From Cytauxzoon felis (taxonomy: Eukaryota > Apicomplexa > Aconoidasida > Piroplasmida > Theileriidae), in contig JAIQCW010000333.1 of assembly GCA_020283715.1 (NCBI GenBank), forward strand, positions 1-62,345: a stretch of DNA of 62,345 bases, in the 5' to 3' direction. The notes beneath the pieces were generated by a model. That model had not been told where the DNA came from. It saw only the letters and a list, made by a program, of their open reading frames with translations, and ran no database searches. A program made the position numbers and the translations under genes. This document shows, in pieces, positions 57,901 through 62,345 of the stretch (its first letter is position 1; each line of letters opens with the position of its first letter).

Positions 57901-59572
57901 AAATAATGTAGGTGATGTGTTGATGGGATTAAATTTATATAAAGAATCTATAATATTATATAAATATATAGATAATTATAATAAATTATCAAAATGTTAT
58001 TTAAATATTAATGATTATAATAATGCATGTGATGCATCATTAAAATCTAGAAATCCTAAAGTAATGAAAATGGTATTAGATTTATGTTTAATTAATAATA
58101 ATAATAATTTATCTAATAAAATTACATTACAATTATTAAATTATCCAGAATTTCTACAAATATTAATTAATACTTATGAAAAATTAGGATTAATTAATGA
58201 TATCATCTCATTACTTAAACATACCAATAAATCCATCGCTATCAATACCGAACTTACCATACTCATCGCCAAATATCAACCTTATTATCTACTCAATCAT
58301 CTCATCACAACACTCAATCATATCAATAATCCACCTGATGTCCAATCCAACTCTCTTCCACTCGGCGTGGAGCCCTCTTCCAATTATCTATCCGTAAACG
58401 GTAATGCCACTCCCGGAGATCGTGGCGAAGGTGTAGGTAGTACAAGACCTCAACTGGAACCCGCAGCTGATCTCAGGGAAGCGAAGGGGAAAATAAATAG
58501 AGAAGCTGTCTGCAAGACGACCTCAGGTGAATCGGCGAGTGGAAAGGAGAGTAGTACTGGACCTCAGGTGGAACCCACAGCTGATCTCAGGGAAGCGGAG
58601 GGGGAAGTAATTAAAGGAGCTGACGGCAGGACGACCTCAGGTAGAGAATATAGTGTTGTAACCTCGAGTGGAAGATTGAGTTATATTGATAATTTACATA
58701 TGATGATACCATCATATAAGGATGTGAGTGGTATAATGAATATAAAGAGGGTTGCTAGAGAGTGTAGTGAATTATGGTTATGGCGTGAGGCTATATATTT
58801 ATATAGTATAGATGATTTAGATAAAGCTATATTATGTATGATAGTACATTCATCATTATCATGGGATGAGAATATATTTTTTTTATGTATTAGATCTATT
58901 ACAAATACAGAAGTTATATATAAATGTATAAATTTTATATTACAACAAAAACCATTATTAATAGAAAAATTATTTAATACTATAAGAATAAAATTAGATA
59001 TTATACGTGTTATAAAAATATTAAAAAATTATAATTGTTTATCATTAGGTAGAAATTATTTAGAATCATCACAACGTAATTATGATATTAATAATGCATT
59101 ATATGAAATTTATATTGAAGAATGTTTATATGAATTATTAGATATAGAAATTAAACACAATGATAATTATAATATTAATTTATTATGTGAATTATTAAAT
59201 AATCATTTATTACCACAAATGAGAAATATTGCTGCTTATTTATATATTAAACAAAAAAATTATATTAATGCATCATTAATTTATTATAAAAATTATAATT
59301 TTAAATTATCTATTGATACAGCTAGACAATCAAAAAATGAACAATTTATTATGTTATTATTAAATAAATTTATTAATAATCATCTTATTGAAGAATTTAT
59401 TGCTTGTATTACTATTAATTATATATATATCAATCCTGCTGATGTACTCGAACTCGCTTATCTCAATAATATCAATCATGATGCTATATTACCTTTCATT
59501 ATACATACCATCAGAAATCTACACAATCATACTACAAATACACATAAAATACAATCAATCACATTTAAATAA
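51938..59572 (+). CDS. CHC: Clathrin heavy chain
   Basis: Triskelion leg for coated vesicles; in apicomplexans clathrin works mainly at the Golgi. Exons 51938-51976, 52014-52885, 53433-53773, 54106-54722 and 55265-59572 sum to 2058 residues in frame. Marks: NPIKFSNILDLRSF, FESLTIEGGRFVCIRE, DSAIMNP-type ESAIMNPNEVIIALKA, GILAVNRLGKV, PVVLQGRKELIKKWM, LQTRLLEINLQNDPKVAMTI, SHYDRLYIGRLCEDCGLYD, NALAKIYI-type TALAKIYI and RNIAAYLYIKQ. The last exon has three in-frame insertions: a low-complexity block (56570-56935) and two repeat blocks (57375-57735, 58330-58675). Introns 2-4 carry repeats, two of them with the second element. The insertions account for the excess over the usual length of about 1700. 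Confidence 0.95.
52915..53030 (-). repeat. Repeat block in clathrin intron 2
   Basis: Antisense modules (CTGAGATCAGCTACGGG; GTCCTGCCGTCAGCTC), opposite to the gene, directly before the second element. Confidence 0.85.
53045..53268 (+). repeat. Second dispersed element (copy)
   Basis: About 220 bp, GAAGGAAATCCTGAATTTC to GTATCTCGTCGAGATTAGG, inside clathrin intron 2 between two first-repeat blocks. Confidence 0.88.
53270..53395 (+). repeat. Repeat block closing clathrin intron 2
   Basis: Plus-sense GTAGCTGATCTCAGGGAAGC, GCTGTCTGCAAGACGAAGG and GGACTTCGGGTGGA modules. Confidence 0.85.
53800..54055 (-). repeat. Repeat block in clathrin intron 3
   Basis: Antisense modules (CACGATCTCTGGGAGTGG, CAGCTCCCGTAGATCGC). 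No second element here. Confidence 0.85.
54750..54862 (-). repeat. Repeat block opening clathrin intron 4
   Basis: Antisense CTTGCAGACAGCTC and CAGCTCCCGTAGATCGCTTC modules, then the second element. Confidence 0.82.
54870..55097 (+). repeat. Second dispersed element (copy)
   Basis: GAAGGAATTTCATAATTTC to CTTATCTCGCCGAGATTAGG inside clathrin intron 4. Same order and flanks as the copy in intron 2. Confidence 0.88.
55100..55215 (+). repeat. Repeat block closing clathrin intron 4
   Basis: Plus-sense CGCAGCTGATCTCAGGGAAG and GCCTCCACGGCAGTGGG modules, then an (AT)n tract to the acceptor, as in the lipid kinase intron. Confidence 0.82.
56570..56935 (+). repeat. In-frame low-complexity inverted repeat in clathrin
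   Basis: Unrelated to the other repeats. The left half is purine-rich (EVRKEVP, RNEEFS, ISTKEEISTKEE) and the right half pyrimidine-rich (TNFPTSENFPPTTNFPPS, LRSSDPRSSELPSSE). Segments such as CCGAGGGAAGTTCCGAG and CTCGGAACTTCCTTCCTCGG are inverted counterparts, so the transcript could fold into a long imperfect hairpin. Open across about 120 codons, between leg repeats. Confidence 0.85.
57375..57735 (+). repeat. In-frame repeat inside clathrin (first)
   Basis: Encodes [61 protein letters not shown]. Sense and open. Lies between two alpha-helical leg repeats. Confidence 0.92.
58330..58675 (+). repeat. In-frame repeat inside clathrin (second)
   Basis: Encodes [60 protein letters not shown]. 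Sense and open. Confidence 0.92.
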
Positions 59573-59589
59573 TCTAATCACATATTTAT

Positions 59590-59728
59590 ATATTCTACAC
59601 TCGAGGTCAGTCCTGCAGTCAGTTTCTCCACCGAGGTCCAATCCTACTCCTTTTCCACTAGGCGTGGTGGCCTATTTAATTATCTATCTCTAAAGAGTAT
59701 AGCCACTCCCAGAGATCGTGGCAAGGAT
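59590..59728 (+). repeat. Repeat block 3' of clathrin
   Basis: CTCGAGGTCAGTCCTGCAGT, GGCGTGGTGGCC and [19 protein letters not shown] modules, within the 3' flank of clathrin. Confidence 0.82.
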
Positions 59729-59729
59729 T

Positions 59730-61446
59730 CACTCTATATCATTTAATCACTTACAATTCTCGTATAATATTATAATAATTTTATGAAATGTAATTATTTA
59801 TATAAATGTATTACTATGTTATATAGGTACTATACTTCAATCATGTTAGTAGTTATATAGTATATATATTATTATAATTTTTTATTATTACTACTTATAT
59901 AACTTCATATAACTATACTTCATCCTTCAATTGTATTATTATAAGGTATAAATTATTGGAAGTATGTTAAATTGATATAATGTAGTTAGAATATGGGGCG
60001 TGCCACATAATTATGGTGTTGTGAATTGAAGGTGGAATGAAGTGTAGTACAGGACCTCAAGTGGAGTACCCGTAGCTGATCTCAGGGAAGCGGAGGGGGA
60101 AGTAAATAGAGAAGCTGTCTGCAAGACGACCTCAGGTGAAGAAGCTCCATGCAATGGAAAAGATGGACCTACGGTGTAACGCCTAGTGGAAAGAAGAGGT
60201 TACATGTACTATGCCCGAGGTCGTTCTTCGGGTTGAAATGACAAATAATTATAAATTATATTATATAATATTGACATTAAGTTTACTAGTGATGATAGTT
60301 ATAATTATTTTCTTATATTTATAGTTTGTTTCATATTGAATTTAATTAAACATTTACATTCAATAGATTTAATTAATCTCTATATAGAAATAATGTTTAT
60401 TGTTATATATACATGTCATATTAAATGTAGGCTTTGGTGGAATTTATACAATGAGGTATGCACTTAATTCAGCACCACATATTATGGGGGGAAATATCAT
60501 CAATTAAAAAGACATAATTAAATGATGTAATTCAATGGATTATAGTATCTAATTATGAGAATATATGTCTATATGACTGTGATTGTTGTTGTTATAAGGG
60601 CAGTAATATATTAATATAGTATCAAATATGGTTTATCAGTTGATCATATTAAATCAATTGTAAATTTTCAGTAGTAGATATAATATAAGCACCAATATAT
60701 ACTGATGTAATTATAATAGGTACACTTAATTTATAAATATTCTACGCCAATGGTATCTCCCATCTCAGTGCAATACATAGTCGGGTTATCTATCATGACT
60801 GATGATAGAAGCATACTTTGTGGTATGAAATTATGTATTATAAATTTAATATATAATAGTATAACAATTATTATATCAACTAGTCACTATATTAAGTGAT
60901 AAAGTACTCTAAGTAGGCGATGAGAGGTAGTTAGTACTATGTAATTATTATCCATCAACCTACAGAAAACTCCAACATATGATATAGATTAACTATATAA
61001 TTTATTAGAATAAAAGTTTATATACTACATCAATAGGTAAACTTCATTATATGTCAATTTGTTATGATAAATGGTCAGAAATTAAATTTCCTACATCATG
61101 ATGAATATGTCTTAGAAAGGTATACTACCACAATTCACATTAGAATTCTTTCAATTTCATCACGTTAAAAATAAACATTACATGTCATTAACATCACTCG
61201 ATTCTAACACATCTAATGAATAATTATGAACTTTATAATTTATTGACCCAATATTACTAGGTAGAGCCAATAGCCTATGATGTCTAGGAATGACTGTTGA
61301 ACTTGGAGGCTCATAATACACGAAAATGAAGCCTATAGATTTAATGTATATTAGCAATGTCGGTAACGAAGCTTTTAAGTCACATGATGTTGAAATGGTC
61401 ATAAATTTTAAATGTAGTATTGTAATAGTAGAGGTATAGTAATAAA
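59730..61446. other. AT-rich intergenic region
   Basis: About 1.7 kb without a convincing gene. One repeat block at 60030-60215 (plus-sense, with GCTCCATGCAATGGAAAAG). The rest is AT-rich with no open frame or RNA gene that I can support. It presumably holds the promoter of the gene at 61447. Confidence 0.6.
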
Positions 61447-62345
61447 ATGTCGGAAAAGGGTGGAAACGACGGTATAAAGAAGGCAGCTGCCTTCTTAGGA
61501 GGATTTATAGTTCCATTTCCTCTATATACAGTGGTTAATTTCTCTTCATTTGCTGTTGAAAGATTCCATCTACCACCAGATAAGATACCATTATTCATCA
61601 ACAAATTCTTCAGTTCTATGGAAATATCATGCGTAGTTGGTATGATGATAACATGTGCAGCTGTTGTAGGACTTGGTGATAAATCAAACATTCTTTCTAT
61701 CGCTAATATATGGACATTCTTTATTACTGTCGTTATAATATTCTTTAGTTATATTTCTGGAGGTGATTTTGGAAGACTTACTCACTATTATTGGATGATC
61801 AATATGTTTGGATTTGTATTAGGAATTAATTACATCAGTATGGCAAAGGTTTCATCTAATGATGGACTTCTTGTTATCCTAGGTCGCACACTTTCCGGGA
61901 TTGCAGTCGTAATTTATCAAATGGGATTCTATTATATCGGATCCTATTATGGATTAGAAGATTTAGGTCATCGGATGTTCATTTGGTTCTTTATTTTGTT
62001 GATGTTTGTTTCACTATCCGCAGCAATAAGCTGGACAGTCGGATACAAGAAGGCAAGTACAAGCGAAAGTGAAAAGACTTCTGAAACTAAATGCTGTAAA
62101 TGCTGTAAAAAATGTGAAAATGAGGGTACTACTTGTAGATGTTGTTGCAAAGCATGCCCACAGGGGCAGGAAACTCCTTGTAAATGCTGTTGTAAGTGTT
62201 GTACAACTCCAACAGAATGTACATGTCAAGCAAGTGGAAAAAAATGTTGCTGTTGCTGTTGCTGTTGTTGTAAGGCTGAAGCTTGTGAATGTCCTTGTAA
62301 AACAGAATGCCAAGCTACCTGTACATGTAATGGATGTGCTGAAAA
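61447..62345 (+). CDS. Multi-span protein with cysteine-rich tail, 3' cut by window edge
   Basis: Open for 299 codons to the window end. Begins MSEKGGNDGIKKAAAFLGGF, then about six hydrophobic segments (for example ISCVVGMMITCAAVVG, WTFFITVVIIFFSYISGG, MFIWFFILLMFVSLSAAISW). After residue about 205 it becomes a cytosolic-looking tail of Lys/Glu/Thr with dense cysteines (KCCKCCKKCENEG, a run of nine Cys). Such a tail could be palmitoylated or bind metal. RFHLPPDKIPLFINK matches RYHLPPDVVGLFIYK of the PMS1-nested gene, so it is a family member outside an intron. Less AT-rich than the host genes. Confidence 0.8.
   Translation, partial: MSEKGGNDGIKKAAAFLGGFIVPFPLYTVVNFSSFAVERFHLPPDKIPLFINKFFSSMEISCVVGMMITCAAVVGLGDKSNILSIANIWTFFITVVIIFFSYISGGDFGRLTHYYWMINMFGFVLGINYISMAKVSSNDGLLVILGRTLSGIAVVIYQMGFYYIGSYYGLEDLGHRMFIWFFILLMFVSLSAAISWTVGYKKASTSESEKTSETKCCKCCKKCENEGTTCRCCCKACPQGQETPCKCCCKCCTTPTECTCQASGKKCCCCCCCCCKAEACECPCKTECQATCTCNGCAE

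Noticed and set aside
59730..61446. tRNA or other structured RNA gene in the long AT-rich gap
   Set aside because: I found no cloverleaf with a recognisable T-arm (GGTTCGAATCC-like) or B box. By eye I cannot support one.

Overview
The window reads as nuclear DNA of a piroplasm, an apicomplexan parasite of the Theileria/Babesia/Cytauxzoon type. The genus is not certain. The signs are AT-rich coding sequence, compact gene packing, very short GT...AG introns (about 35-50 nt, some perhaps 22-29 nt), a Cdc48 with a secretory leader like the apicoplast paralogue, and variable families of multi-membrane-span and beta-rich proteins with no clear housekeeping homologue. It is not bacterial: every confident gene except the terminal partial one is built from spliced exons or is a eukaryotic family.

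Layout. 1-8124 (-): a giant protein of unknown function, broken into four frames. 8267-13659 (-): mismatch-repair PMS1. 14343-17267 (-): ALG1 mannosyltransferase. 17600-21517 (+): apicoplast-type CDC48. 21548-26337 (-): aspartyl-tRNA synthetase. 26470-27031 (-): ribosomal protein eL34. 27268-28395 (+) and 28371-28853 (-): unknown proteins. 28903-30189 (+): CTP-type lipid kinase. 30178-37440 (-): Sfi1-like W-repeat protein. 37745-39147 (+): unknown membrane protein. 39738-51301 (-): TFIIH p44/SSL1. 51938-59572 (+): clathrin heavy chain. 61447-62345 (+): a multi-span protein with a cysteine-rich tail, cut by the window edge. The exon models for SSL1 (404 aa), CDC48 (916 aa), clathrin (2058 aa), the lipid kinase (191 aa) and two unknown genes close in frame when the exon lengths are summed.

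Two layers are superimposed on this ordinary gene set. The first is a modular, comparatively GC-rich repeat that encodes peptides such as [16 protein letters not shown] and [13 protein letters not shown] on its sense strand. It sits in many introns and intergenic gaps, and also inside exons of the giant gene, ALG1 and clathrin. The main in-exon peptide modules I checked lie in sense orientation and stay open, while intronic copies lie in either orientation. A second element of about 220 bp is found in five copies, none in an exon, each bordered by the first repeat.

The second layer is genes nested in introns of housekeeping genes: a multi-span gene in PMS1, a beta-domain gene in the tRNA synthetase, two cassettes with the same boundaries in the Sfi1-like gene, and an array of about eleven multi-span units filling a 9655-bp intron of SSL1. 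The nested genes usually run into the repeat at one or both ends. My central inference is that the repeat is, or travels with, a mobile system that builds or occupies introns and moves variable-family gene cassettes into them. No transposase or reverse transcriptase is visible in the window, so the mobilising enzyme would have to act in trans.
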